Shown here: one piece after another, positions 44,707 through 56,557 of the stretch
Layout of the letters: each line of letters starts with the position of its first letter
How positions within the stretch are numbered: position 1 is the stretch's first letter
Origin: Corynebacterium breve
GTDB lineage: Bacteria > Actinomycetota > Actinomycetes > Mycobacteriales > Mycobacteriaceae
DNA: 64,000 bases
Assembly: GCF_030252165.1 (NCBI RefSeq)
Contig: NZ_CP126969.1
Span: 1,116,001 to 1,180,000, forward strand
Reading direction: 5' to 3'
Notes under the pieces: model-generated
The model's input: only the letters and a program-made list of their open reading frames with translations
Told to the model about the DNA's origin: nothing
Database searches by the model: none
Position numbers and translations under genes: made by a program

Positions 44707-47405
44707 ATGAGCCAGCGCTCAATCGAACAACAGACACCTCCCCACGCCCTAGAGACTAATCAGGTCATAGCGGCGTGGGATTCGTCGTTAAGCGGGCTTT
44801 CTGTACACGATGCGAGCAGCCGCCTAGAGACATACGGCCCAAATGCGCTGCCGAAAGCCAAGAAGGAAACCTGGTGGCAGCGCCTGTTACGGCAGTTCAA
44901 TGACCCCATGATCTTCGTGCTGATCGCCGCTGGAGTCATAACTGCTCTGCTGGGGCAAGTGATCGACACGGTAGTTATTGCTGCGGTCGTGTTGATCAAT
45001 GCACTGGTTGGTTTTGTCCAAGAGGGCAAAGCCGCTGATGCTTTGGAAGCGATCCGCGGGATGCTCTCCCCCGAAACCGAGGTGCGTCGGGATGGAATGT
45101 GGCGCAGGGTCCCCGCGGAAGATGTGGTGCCCGGCGATCTAGTGAAGCTTCGAGCTGGTGATCGCATTCCCGCTGACGCCCGGCTCTGCGAAGCAACAGG
45201 CCTCAGAGTTGAGGAGGCCGCGCTGACAGGCGAGTCCGTGCCAGCAGACAAATCACTCGACGCAGTGCCGGGCGACGCTGCGTTGGGCGATCGATCATGC
45301 ATGGTGTATTCGGGAACTACCGTGGCGGCGGGCTCTGGCAACGCGGTAGTCACCGGCACTGGCCAAGACACCGAGATTGGCCACATTACGACGATGCTGG
45401 AAGATGTCGAGCAGGTGCAAACTCCCTGACCAAGGCGATGGGCAAGCTCTCCTCCCTGCTCGCGGCTGTCGCGGTGGTTCTAGCCATCGTAATGATTGCT
45501 GTGGCATGGGCGTTATATGACTACACACTTGTCGAGCTGCTTATGTCCGCCATCGGTTTTGCGGTCGCTGCGATCCCAGAAGGTCTTCCTGCGGCGATGG
45601 CGATCACCTTGGCGCTGGGTGTGCAGAAGATGGCGAACCGGCACGCGATTACCCGTCGTATGAACTCTGTGGAAACACTCGGTTCTGTCACTACGATTTG
45701 CTCCGACAAAACTGGCACGCTCACCAAGAACGAGATGACGGTTCGTCATGTGGTGACCAATGACCACACCTTCACTGTCACTGGGACCGGGTATGCCCCA
45801 GAGGGCCAAGTGCTTCTCGACGACACACCGGTCACTGTCACTGATTTCCCTGGTCTACTACGCATCGCACGTGTCGCAGCGCTTACCAACGACTCCTCGG
45901 TTGTACAAAGCGAGGATGGCTCGTGGATGCTTAACGGCGAACCCACCGACGGCGGAATTCGGACCTTCGCTTTGAAGGCTGGTTTCGAAGAGCCCGACGA
46001 TGACATTCGTGTAGCGGCCGTCCCTTTCGATTCCGCGTATAAGTACATGGCCACGCTTGATCGCATCGACGGTCAAACCCGCGTTCACCTCAAAGGCGCA
46101 CCCGACAGACTACTGGATCGATGCGACCTGCAGCTCAACCCTCACGGGGATCCTGAACCTCTTGACCGAGAATTGTGGGAACAGCGCATCGACAACCTCG
46201 GTGCTTCCGGCGAACGCGTCCTTGCAGCTGCTTACCGCATGGCGAACGAAGGCGACGAGCACATCAGCCCTGCAACTGTCGACGATGGCGGATTCATCTT
46301 CCTGGGCCTTTACGGCATCATCGATCCGCCTCGGGAAGAAGCGATTGAAGCAGTCAAGACCGTCCAGCAAGCCGGCATTCGCGTTCGCATGATTACAGGC
46401 GATCATGCTTCCACAGCCTCTGCCATAGCTAGGGAGATTGGCATCGAAGGCACGCGCACGGTGACCGGCGCTGAACTAGAAGCCGCAAGTGACGAAGAGC
46501 TTCGTGACATCGTCCGCGATGCCACCGTCTTCGCGCGTACCTCCCCGGAGCACAAGCTGCGACTGGTGCAAGCACTCCAATCCAACGGAGAAGTGGTCTC
46601 AATGACGGGCGACGGCGTGAACGATGCGCCTTCGCTGAAACAAGCTGATGTCGGCGTGGCCATGGGCAACAAAGGCACCGAGGCGACCAAAGACGCAGCA
46701 GATATTGTGCTTGCCGACGACAACTTCGCCACCATTGCGGCTGCTGTAAAAATGGGGCGCACGATCTACGACAACTTGAAGAAGGCGATTGTCTTCATGC
46801 TGCCGACTAACGGCGCACAGGGATTGGTCATCTTCGTTGCGATGCTGCTAGGTATGGTCTTGCCGGTCACTCCCCTGCAGATTCTTTGGGTCAACTTAAT
46901 TACTGCCGTGACCTTGGCTTTAGCATTATCCTTCGAGCCGTCGGAGCCCGGCATTATGCAGCGAAAGCCACGTGACCCGCACGCGTCTTTCCTTGATTCC
47001 GAAGCGATCACGAAGATTGCCTACGTTTCATTGTTGATTGGTGGGGCAACGATCGGAGTTTTCTCGCTGGAGATGTGGATGCATGGAGATGTGCAAGTTT
47101 CGCGCACCGTCGCAGTCAATACCCTGGTGGTGGCGCAAATCTTCTATCTCTTCGCCGCACGCTTTAGCCGCGTCAGTTCGTTGCGAAAAGAGCTCTTTAC
47201 GACGAACCCAGTCTCGTGGATGTGCGTGGGGATCATGTTGGTGCTGCAAGCGCTTTTCGTCTACACACCGTTTATGCAGTTCGCGTTTGGAACTACTGCG
47301 GTAGGTCCCGCTTCCTGGGGTATTCCGCTCGTTGTCGGACTGATCGTGTTCTTCGCGGTGGAAATTGATAAGGCTATTCGGCGCGCCCAGGAGTCACGGC
47401 GGTAA
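44707..47405 (+). pseudogene. P-type (P2A, Ca2+/cation) ATPase broken by a 1-base frameshift
   Basis: Two overlapping frames together give one ATPase of about 900 residues. The N part (44707-45429) has the actuator domain with TGESVPADK and a stretch reading MLEDVEQVQTP before a stop. The C part (in another frame to 47405) continues LTKAMGKLSSLLAAVAVVLA, with PEGLPAAMA, CSDKTGTLTKNE (phosphorylated Asp) and GDGVNDAPSLKQADVGVAMG plus C-terminal helices. Adding one C to the CCC at 45424-45426 restores the frame, so a base was lost or missed. No good -1 slippery sequence is visible. An AGGAG site precedes the ATG. All other domains are intact, which suggests a recent change or a sequencing error. 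Confidence 0.88.
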
Positions 47406-48051
47406 CGAACTTCTTAACTGTCGGGCTCACCCACCCCACCACCACACCGATCAGCAGCGCAGAAATGACAGTGCCCTCGCGCAGACCGCGAAGTTCACCG
47501 AACAAGATAAAAGATGCGATGACGGCGATCGTGACAAGGATGATGTCGTTGCCTTGCTTGACGTGATGGAATTTCCACCCCGTGACTACGCTGACCGCTG
47601 ATACCACACCCTCACCAGGCAAGAACAGCAGATTGGGAACCACGGTCAGAGAAACACCAAGACCGAGAATGAATGTGCCAAGCAAAACCGACGCAATTTT
47701 GAGCATGTAGTTCTGCGGGTCAAAGCCGGAAAACAAGGCCATCCACAAATCTAGGGTGACGGACGCGACGAAAATCGCCGGGATTTGCCACCAGGCGTGG
47801 AGGGGAAACTCCCTACGTAGCAAGAGAAGCTGGACACCGATCAGAATCATGTTCCACACTGCTGTCCAACCACCGAAGGAAAGCCCACCGGCCAGCGTTG
47901 CAACCCAGACTGGTGCGGACACTGGCGAGGTACCAAGACCAGCCAAAGTGATGAACGCGACCCCGAGCATCACAAATGACACACCGACGATCGAGATCAG
48001 GAATCGGACTGCTAGGCCAGCTCCACGATTTCCATGTACTCGTCGCTCCAA
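47374..48051 (-). CDS. YczE/YitT-like integral membrane protein
   Basis: 225 residues with five to six membrane helices (FLISIVGVSFVMLGVAFITL, IASVLLGTFILGLGVSLTVV, and others). The GLGTSPVSAP and FLPGEGVVSAVSVVTGWKFH motifs are typical of YczE/YyaS proteins. The function in the family is unknown, with possible export roles. The start lies 40 bases inside the end of the ABC-F gene in another frame, so translation is probably coupled. The 3' end overlaps the ATPase by 32 bases. Confidence 0.85.
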   Translation of the reverse strand: MERRVHGNRGAGLAVRFLISIVGVSFVMLGVAFITLAGLGTSPVSAPVWVATLAGGLSFGGWTAVWNMILIGVQLLLLRREFPLHAWWQIPAIFVASVTLDLWMALFSGFDPQNYMLKIASVLLGTFILGLGVSLTVVPNLLFLPGEGVVSAVSVVTGWKFHHVKQGNDIILVTIAVIASFILFGELRGLREGTVISALLIGVVVGWVSPTVKKFVTAVTPGRAE

Positions 48052-49640
48052 AGATCCTCGTCTCCTTCTGGCATGATGATGACACGTTCTGGTTCCAGCG
48101 CTTGCACAGCACCGGGATCGTGCGTAACTAGTACTACCGCGCCAGTATAGGTGCGCAGGGCATTTAGGACTTGTTCGCGAGACTGTGGATCAAGGTTGTT
48201 GGTGGGCTCGTCGAGAAGCAAAACATTCGCCCTCGAAGACACCAAAGTTGCTAGGGCTAGTCGGGTTTTCTCACCGCCCGAAAGGGTACCCGCGGGCTGA
48301 TCCAACTTATCGCCGGAAAACATGAACGCACCCAACAGACCGCGCAGATCTTGCTGACCCGCATCTGGACACGCTTCGATGGTGTTTTGCCATACGGACT
48401 TGTCGGGGTCAATGGTGTCGTGCTCCTGGGCGAAGTAGCCGATCTTCAAGCCGTGGCCCGAGACGATTCCTCCCTCACCGTCTGTGCGCTCGACACCTGC
48501 CAGTAGTTTGAGCAGCGTCGTCTTGCCCGCACCGTTTGTTCCTAGAACCACGACACGAGAACCTTTATCGATTGCTAAGTCAACACCCGCAAACACTTCA
48601 AGCGACCCGTACATCTTGGTCAGGCCCTTGGCGTTCATGGGGGTCTTGCCACACGGAGCTGGCTCCGGGAATGAGATGCTTGCGACGCGATCTGCCAAAC
48701 GAACGTCATCAACCTCGTCCAACATGCGCTCGGCGCGGGCAAGCATCTGCTTCGATGCGGCCGCCTTCGTTGCCTTGGCACCCAGCTTCGCTGCCTGCTT
48801 TTTCAAGGCGGAAGCCTTCTTTTCTGCGTTCGCACGTTCGCGACGTCGACGTGCCTCGTCCAAAGCACGTGCGTCCTTGTATTTGGCAAAGCCCATGTTG
48901 TAGACGTCGGCCTCTGTGCGCACCGCATCGAGGAACCAGATCTTATTGCACACGGCTTCGAGCAAGTCGACATCGTGTGAAATCATGATCAAGCCACCTT
49001 CATGCTTGGACAAGAAAGTACGCAACCACGAAATCGAATCGGCGTCGAGGTGGTTGGTCGGCTCGTCGAGAAGCAGCGTCGTCGTTGACTTGCCCGCGCC
49101 ACTATTGGCGGCGAAAAGAATCTGTGCCAGCTCCACGCGACGGCGTTGTCCACCCGAGAGGGTTTTCAGCGGCTGGTCGAGAATGCGCTCCGGCAGTCCT
49201 AGGTTGTCACAAATCTGGGCTGCCTCTGCGTCAGCCTCATAGCCGCCGAGTGCGTGGTAGCGCTCTTCCAAGCGGGAGTACTTGCTAATAGCGGTATCAC
49301 GTTTGGAACCTTCCTCGGTCTCCATGATCTCCTGCTGGCGATCCATAGACGCGCGAATCTGGTCCAAGCCACGAGCAGAAAGGACGCGATCGCGGGCAGT
49401 CTGGTCGATATTGCCTTCGCGTGAATCCTGCGGCAGGTAGCCGATCTCGCCTGAGCGGATCACAGAGCCGCCGTACGGCTCGGTTTCGCCCGATAGGATG
49501 CGCATCGTCGTGGTCTTGCCGGCGCCATTGCGTCCTACTAGACCAATGCGGTCCCCTGGTTGTACGCGGAGATGCTGCCCTGGAGCTTCGAGGAGAGTGC
49601 GGGCGCCGACACGTACTTCAAGATCATTGGTGACAATCAC
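48012..49640 (-). CDS. ABC-F family ATPase
   Basis: 542 residues with two ABC domains and no membrane part. Domain 1: Walker A GRNGAGKTTTMRIL, signature LSGGQRRRVELAQIL. Domain 2: GTNGAGKTTLLKLL, signature LSGGEKTRLALATL, then LLLDEPTNNLD. A basic linker (ANAEKKASALKKQAAKLGAK) lies between them. ABC-F proteins act on the ribosome, in translation or antibiotic protection. It corresponds to Rv1473. It starts with GTG; TAAACT 8 bases upstream suggests a leaderless message. It shares about 40 bases with the YczE-like gene. Confidence 0.92.
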   Translation of the reverse strand: MIVTNDLEVRVGARTLLEAPGQHLRVQPGDRIGLVGRNGAGKTTTMRILSGETEPYGGSVIRSGEIGYLPQDSREGNIDQTARDRVLSARGLDQIRASMDRQQEIMETEEGSKRDTAISKYSRLEERYHALGGYEADAEAAQICDNLGLPERILDQPLKTLSGGQRRRVELAQILFAANSGAGKSTTTLLLDEPTNHLDADSISWLRTFLSKHEGGLIMISHDVDLLEAVCNKIWFLDAVRTEADVYNMGFAKYKDARALDEARRRRERANAEKKASALKKQAAKLGAKATKAAASKQMLARAERMLDEVDDVRLADRVASISFPEPAPCGKTPMNAKGLTKMYGSLEVFAGVDLAIDKGSRVVVLGTNGAGKTTLLKLLAGVERTDGEGGIVSGHGLKIGYFAQEHDTIDPDKSVWQNTIEACPDAGQQDLRGLLGAFMFSGDKLDQPAGTLSGGEKTRLALATLVSSRANVLLLDEPTNNLDPQSREQVLNALRTYTGAVVLVTHDPGAVQALEPERVIIMPEGDEDLWSDEYMEIVELA

Positions 49641-49747
49641 AAAGGGCTAGTTTACATCTGGGGAACCAACAGGCGTAATGGCGCTCCACACGGCGAAACT
49701 GGCTAAACTCAATGGCACAAGGGTGTCACAACGACTGGAGCCGACAA

Positions 49748-50152
49748 GTGCAGAACCAGAATCAGCCGATGGGCGACGAATACGTTATCTCCTATACTCT
49801 GAACGACTACCAACGCGGTTCACTTGTGGCACGCTTCCACGGCGAACCAAGCAATCTCCAAATGCGGAAGCTCCTTGCTGATTACAGCATTTCTCCCACT
49901 GCAATCGAGTCGGTTACCGCCACTCCTGCCCGATCAATCGTCGGATCGCACCGAGTGCCGGTCCCCCGTTCACCACTCCACACCTCGTCCATGAGCCCGC
50001 ATCAGGCGATAACGTCTGGGCCACCCCCTCGCCCGGAGACTAACAGCAAGAAGCCACCGACATCCTCGACTGGGACGAAGAGTATCGGGACGTTCTTCAT
50101 GATCATCGTAGGATTAATCGCCTACGTAATAGTCACCATTATCGCTGGTTAG
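49748..50152 (+). CDS. Small tail-anchored membrane protein of unknown function
   Basis: About 134 residues from GTG 49748, which has a GGAG site 7 bases upstream. An ATG at 49712 would overlap the likely -10 element (TAAACT 49704-49709), so I prefer the later start. Residues 1-60 (MGDEYVISYTLNDYQRGSLV) look folded. A Pro/Ser/Thr-rich linker and a single C-terminal helix (IGTFFMIIVGLIAYVIVTII) complete it. No family is recognised. It is divergent from the ABC-F gene, and its 3' end overlaps sufT by 4 bases. Confidence 0.68.
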   Translation: MQNQNQPMGDEYVISYTLNDYQRGSLVARFHGEPSNLQMRKLLADYSISPTAIESVTATPARSIVGSHRVPVPRSPLHTSSMSPHQAITSGPPPRPETNSKKPPTSSTGTKSIGTFFMIIVGLIAYVIVTIIAG

Positions 50153-50553
50153 ACAGCAAATCCGAGCGCTCGCAGCTGTTCGCGGCCTTCCTCAGTGATC
50201 ATTTGTGGACCCCACGGCGGCATCCATACCCAGTTGAGAGTCATTTTGTCAGCGACACTATTGCCCACGATTGCCTGCTCGGCTTGATCCTCAATCACGT
50301 CGGTTAGCGGGCATGCCGGTGAAGTAAGCGTCATGTTGATCACACACTCCGTCTGACCTTCCTCTTCTTCCATCCAGATGTCGTAGACCAGACCGAGGTC
50401 AACCACGTTGATGCCCAGCTCTGGGTCAATTACATCGCGCATGTACTCTTCAGCGTCGGCGGCCTTAGCGATTTGCTCGTCGGTCTGTGCAGGGCGGGTG
50501 CCTGGACCGTCGAAGCGAGACTCCGAAGTCTGTTCGTTGTTTGGTTCAGTCAT
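50149..50553 (-). CDS. sufT: SufT, MIP18/DUF59 Fe-S assembly factor
   Basis: 134 residues with the DUF59 domain: EYMRDVIDPELGINVVDLGL then MTLTSPACPLTDVIEDQAEQ, with the conserved Cys (SPACP). SufT-type proteins support Fe-S cluster maturation under demand. It is the last gene of the operon; its ATG overlaps the sufU stop in TAATG, so translation is coupled. The C terminus overlaps a convergent gene by 4 bases. Confidence 0.93.
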   Translation of the reverse strand: MTEPNNEQTSESRFDGPGTRPAQTDEQIAKAADAEEYMRDVIDPELGINVVDLGLVYDIWMEEEEGQTECVINMTLTSPACPLTDVIEDQAEQAIVGNSVADKMTLNWVWMPPWGPQMITEEGREQLRALGFAV

Positions 50554-51008
50554 TATTTTTCCCTTTCATTCAGCGCGTCAGCGGTTGCAGCTTGAAATGC
50601 CTTCCATCCCAGCAGTGCACACTTCACGCGTGCTGGGAACTTTGCAACACCGGAGAAAGCCACACCGTCACCGATGAGCTCAGGGTCGCCTTCTATCGTG
50701 CCACGTGAGGTGATCATCTCGTCGAACGAAGCTAGTTTTTCCATTGCTTTGTCAACTGGCAGGCCGATGACCTCTTCCGCCATCACGCTAGTGGATGCTT
50801 GCGAGATCGAGCAGCCAGTTGCCTCGTAAGAGACATCTTCCACCTTCTTGGCGTCTTCTGATAGCTGAACACGCAGCGTAAGCTCATCGCCGCACGATGG
50901 GTTGACGTGATGAACCTCCGCCTCATAAGGATCGCGTAGTCCAGAGTGTTGCGGGTTCTTGTAGTGATCAAGAATAACTTCCTGATACATCGCTTCTAGT
51001 TCATTCAC
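50553..51008 (-). CDS. sufU: SufU sulfurtransferase (zinc-dependent)
   Basis: 151 residues of the IscU-like fold. The zinc/sulfur cysteines are in NPSCGDELTLRV, EATGCSISQAST and ARVKCALLGWKAF, the typical SufU spacing. In Gram-positive bacteria it takes persulfide from SufS and passes it to the SufBCD scaffold. It starts with GTG directly after the sufS stop (adjacent bases). Confidence 0.95.
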   Translation of the reverse strand: MNELEAMYQEVILDHYKNPQHSGLRDPYEAEVHHVNPSCGDELTLRVQLSEDAKKVEDVSYEATGCSISQASTSVMAEEVIGLPVDKAMEKLASFDEMITSRGTIEGDPELIGDGVAFSGVAKFPARVKCALLGWKAFQAATADALNEREK

Positions 51009-53044
<2,036 letters not shown>

Positions 53045-53088
53045 TTATGCTCGTTTCTTTCTTTTCGTATGTTGAGTCAGGTGCGTGC

Positions 53089-54255
53089 TTAGAGATTGAC
53101 GCGGCCAAGTTCTTCTTCGACGCGCTCTGCCAGTGTGTCGCGGACAGATTCGACAGGGACCTGGCGGATGACTTCGTTGAAGAATCCACGGATGATCAGG
53201 CGGCGCGCCTGACCTTCGGGAATACCGCGGCTCATCAAGTAGTACACCTGCTCGTCGTCGAAGCGACCAACGGTGGCGGCGTGACCTGCACCTGCGATCT
53301 CACCAGTCTCAATTTCCAAGTTAGGGATCGAGTCGGCGCGAGCACCTTCGGTGAGAACGAGGTTGCGGTTGACCTCGTAAGTGTCGGTGTTCTGAGCGTT
53401 GGCACGAATCAGTACGTCACCGACCCAGCATGTACGTGCCTCAGGCTTCTTGGACTGCTTGTCAGCTTGGAGAGCGCCCTTGTACATGACGTTTGAGCGG
53501 CAGTGTGGAACTGCGTGGTCTACGAGAAGACGGTTCTCAATGTACTGGCCATCATCGGCGAAGTAGATGCCGAGAAGCTCTGCGTCACCACCGGGCGCGG
53601 TGAATTTCACTCGCGGCACGATGCGGACGATTTCGCCGCCGAAGGTAGCAACCGTGTGGCGGATCGTTGCATCGCGCCCCAGAACGATATTCTGTTGCCC
53701 CAGGTGGACAGCGGTTTCATCCCAGTCAGCGTCAACGACGACATCAAGGCGGGAGTTATCCCCGAGGACAAAGTTAACGTTGTCCGCGTGGGTTCCTGTG
53801 CCTTGGTACTGCACGACGACGGTGGCCTTCGCACCAGTTTCAGACTGCACCAGAACGCCACCAAACGAGGTGACGTTCTCGCCAGCTCCGGTAATGGTGA
53901 TACGCACTGGCTCGTCGATCTGCTCATTTGCAGGAATGGTGACGATCGTTGCTTCCTGTAGCGAGGTCCATGCCTGAGCAGCTACGCGATCTACCGCACC
54001 ACCAGCAACCTTTAGTCGCTCGTCATCGGCTGCAACGACCTCGACCTGGACTGCGTCCGATGCGTTGACTTCAACGGTCGGCTTCGCCTGCTCGGTGAAG
54101 GTGCCGTTGTGTAGGCCACGGAGTCGTCTCAAAGCGATAAAACGCCATACTTCGTCGCGTCCACCTGGTACCTCGAAGTCTTCGACGTTAAAGGAAGCGA
54201 ACAAGTCGCCCTTCGTCTGGTGAGAAGTACCAGATTGCACTGTTTCGTTGGTCAT
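53089..54255 (-). CDS. sufD: SufD, Fe-S scaffold subunit
   Basis: 388 residues of the SufBD beta-helix family, less conserved at the cluster site than SufB. Landmarks are DEVWRFIALRRLRGLHNG at the N terminus, a central repeat of short strands, and a RGIPEGQARRLIIRGFFNEV helix region at the C terminus. It pairs with SufB to form the scaffold with SufC. It starts 6 bases after sufB. Confidence 0.95.
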   Translation of the reverse strand: MTNETVQSGTSHQTKGDLFASFNVEDFEVPGGRDEVWRFIALRRLRGLHNGTFTEQAKPTVEVNASDAVQVEVVAADDERLKVAGGAVDRVAAQAWTSLQEATIVTIPANEQIDEPVRITITGAGENVTSFGGVLVQSETGAKATVVVQYQGTGTHADNVNFVLGDNSRLDVVVDADWDETAVHLGQQNIVLGRDATIRHTVATFGGEIVRIVPRVKFTAPGGDAELLGIYFADDGQYIENRLLVDHAVPHCRSNVMYKGALQADKQSKKPEARTCWVGDVLIRANAQNTDTYEVNRNLVLTEGARADSIPNLEIETGEIAGAGHAATVGRFDDEQVYYLMSRGIPEGQARRLIIRGFFNEVIRQVPVESVRDTLAERVEEELGRVNL

Positions 54256-54261
54256 GGTGTT

Positions 54262-55707
54262 TTAACCCACCGATCCTTCCATTTGCAGCTCGATGAGACG
54301 GTTCAGCTCCAGCGCGTATTCCATTGGGAGCTCCTTGGCGATTGGCTCAACAAAGCCGCGAACGATCATCGCCATCGCTTCTTCTTCCGCGAGGCCACGG
54401 CTCATGAGGTAGAAGAGCTGTTCCTCGGACACCTGCGAGACGGTCGCTTCGTGGCCCAAGGTCACGTGGTCGTTGCGGATGTCGTTGTACGGATAGGTGT
54501 CGGAGCGCGAAATATTGTCCACCAGCAATGCGTCACATTCGACGTTGGAATACGAGTGGTGTGCATTCGCGTTGACCTGGATCAATCCACGGTATGCGGC
54601 GCGTCCACCGCCACGTGCCACGGACTTAGACACGATGTTGGAAGAGGTGTACGGAGCCATGTGGGTCATCTTTGCGCCGGTGTCCTGGAACTGGCCCTCG
54701 CCGGCGAAAGCGACGGAAAGAACCTCGCCCTTAGCGTGTGGCCCTGTCATCCACACTGCTGGGTACTTCATGGTGACCTTTGAGCCAATGTTGCCATCGA
54801 CCCATTCCATGGTTGCGCCTTCTTCGGCTTTTGCACGCTTGGTCACAAGGTTGTAGACGTTGTTCGACCAGTTCTGGATCGTGGTGTAGCGACAGCGGCC
54901 GCCCTTTTTCACGATGATCTCAACAACCGCGGAGTGCAAGGAGTCAGACTTGTAGATTGGCGCAGTACAGCCCTCTACGTAGTGGACGTACGCGTCTTCG
55001 TCAACGATGATCAGGGTGCGCTCGAACTGGCCCATGTTTTCGGTGTTGATTCGGAAGTACGCCTGTAGTGGGATGTCCACGTGGACTCCCGGTGGAACGT
55101 AGATGAAGGAGCCACCAGACCAGACGGCAGAGTTCAGGGCAGAGAATTTGTTGTCACCAGCTGGGATAACGGTGCCGAAGTACTCTTTGAAGATATCTTC
55201 GTGCTCGCGCAGAGCGGTGTCGGTATCGACGAAGATGACACCCTTTTCTTCCAGGTCCTCACGGATCTGGTGGTAAACAACCTCGGACTCGTATTGAGCA
55301 GCAACACCCGCGACGAGGCGCTGCTTCTCAGCCTCTGGGATGCCCAAGCGGTCATAGGTATTCTTGATGTCCTCTGGCAGGTCTTCCCAGGACTGTACCT
55401 GGCCCTCTGTGGAACTGACGTAGTACTTGATCGTGTCAAAATCGATTCCAGAAAGGTCAGCACCCCACTTCGGCATAGGCTGCTTATCAAAAATGCTCAG
55501 TGCCTTCAGACGCTGGTTCAGCATCCATTCCGGCTCTTCCTTCTTACCCGAGATGTCGCGGACAACATCTTCGCTCAATCCGCGTCGTGCAGATGCGCCA
55601 GCCTCGTCAGAGTCGTGCCAGCCGTAGTTGTACGGACCAATCGACTCGATGATCTGGTCATCGTTCATCGGGGTCTCAAGACCAGGTGCTGAATTTGCCT
55701 TAGTCAT
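54262..55707 (-). CDS. sufB: SufB, Fe-S scaffold subunit
   Basis: 481 residues. Conserved blocks are [20 protein letters not shown] (Cys-containing assembly site), [39 protein letters not shown] and the C-terminal [20 protein letters not shown]. No intein or insertion is visible. The ATG overlaps the sufR stop (ATGA), so scaffold and repressor translation are linked. Confidence 0.97.
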   Translation of the reverse strand: MTKANSAPGLETPMNDDQIIESIGPYNYGWHDSDEAGASARRGLSEDVVRDISGKKEEPEWMLNQRLKALSIFDKQPMPKWGADLSGIDFDTIKYYVSSTEGQVQSWEDLPEDIKNTYDRLGIPEAEKQRLVAGVAAQYESEVVYHQIREDLEEKGVIFVDTDTALREHEDIFKEYFGTVIPAGDNKFSALNSAVWSGGSFIYVPPGVHVDIPLQAYFRINTENMGQFERTLIIVDEDAYVHYVEGCTAPIYKSDSLHSAVVEIIVKKGGRCRYTTIQNWSNNVYNLVTKRAKAEEGATMEWVDGNIGSKVTMKYPAVWMTGPHAKGEVLSVAFAGEGQFQDTGAKMTHMAPYTSSNIVSKSVARGGGRAAYRGLIQVNANAHHSYSNVECDALLVDNISRSDTYPYNDIRNDHVTLGHEATVSQVSEEQLFYLMSRGLAEEEAMAMIVRGFVEPIAKELPMEYALELNRLIELQMEGSVG

Positions 55708-56405
55708 GAACCGCTCCTTTCCGTCTGTGGTTGCGCCGAAAGATGCTTTTCGACGAGTGGAATGTTCGTCGTACAGATGCCATTTCCATCAGCAATGGAC
55801 GCCAATGGTTGCACATGCACTCCAACAATTTCCGAAATTGCTTCGTGCTCTGCCTCGCACAGCTCCGGATGCTCCGCGGCTACGGAGGCAACTGGACAGT
55901 GGTGCTGACAGATTTGGATACCCATGCCTGCACGAGTGACCGTGGCAGCGTATCCGTGCCGGTCGAGCACTTCCGCTAGTTCACGCGTAGTTTCCTCGAC
56001 TGAGTCATCGGACTCTCCTGCTGGTTCTACGCCTTCCAAAATGGTTTCGATGCGGCTCTTTGCCAAAGCTCGTACCGCCTCATCACCACCGAACTGACGC
56101 AAGGATTCCAGCGCTTGTAAAGCCAGATGGTCGTAGTTGTGGCCAAATTCTTCCCTGCCGTGTTCTGTCAACCTGTAGGTCTTAGCTGGGCGACCACGCG
56201 AGGGCGCCTGCCCAGTAATCGCTGGAGGCTCACAGTTTTCAGCAAGGTGTTCTTCCACCAAAATGTCTAGGTGTCGGCGGACACCTGCGGCCGAAAGGCC
56301 CAGATGCTCCCCAAGTTCCCCCGCGGTGGAAGGGCCGAGTTTGAGCAGTAGCAACATGACTTCACGACGAGTATCGCCATCAATAGATCGCGATTGTGCG
56401 TTCAT
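55704..56405 (-). CDS. sufR: SufR, Fe-S-sensing repressor of the suf operon
   Basis: About 233 residues. An ArsR-like winged HTH at the N terminus ([20 protein letters not shown] then [13 protein letters not shown]) is followed by a C-terminal sensor with cysteines in [24 protein letters not shown], expected to bind a cluster. Holo-SufR represses; cluster loss releases the operon. I prefer ATG 56405 ([11 protein letters not shown]) because GGAGGTGA lies 5 bases upstream; an ATG at 56435 is the alternative. It heads sufRBDCSUT and is divergent from mptB. Confidence 0.94.
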   Translation of the reverse strand: MNAQSRSIDGDTRREVMLLLLKLGPSTAGELGEHLGLSAAGVRRHLDILVEEHLAENCEPPAITGQAPSRGRPAKTYRLTEHGREEFGHNYDHLALQALESLRQFGGDEAVRALAKSRIETILEGVEPAGESDDSVEETTRELAEVLDRHGYAATVTRAGMGIQICQHHCPVASVAAEHPELCEAEHEAISEIVGVHVQPLASIADGNGICTTNIPLVEKHLSAQPQTERSGS

Positions 56406-56437
56406 GTCGTCACCTCCTCGTTCTCGTGCATTCACAC

Positions 56438-56473
56438 GTTGTCAGTAAAATTAGGTCGCTATCTTTAGACAAC
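56438..56473 (-). promoter_or_regulatory. Promoter and candidate operator of the suf operon
   Basis: On the minus strand TTGTCT (56472-56467) is followed after 17 bp by TTTACT (56449-56444), a plausible -35/-10 pair about 40 bases before the sufR start. GTTGTC at 56438-56443 and GACAAC at 56468-56473 form inverted half-sites across it. SufR autoregulation is the likely control, but the binding motif in this genus is not certain to me. Confidence 0.4.
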
Positions 56474-56557
56474 ACTACTGTGCCTTAATTCATTCCATTC
56501 GTCCACCCACCGGTTTGCTATCCGGGAACCTGCCCAAGCTTTGTAGACTGAACCGTT

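Noticed and set aside
45421..45430. Programmed -1 frameshifting to make two ATPase products
   Set aside because: The site ACTCCCTGA is not an X-XXY-YYZ heptamer and I see no convincing downstream structure; a simple base loss explains it better.
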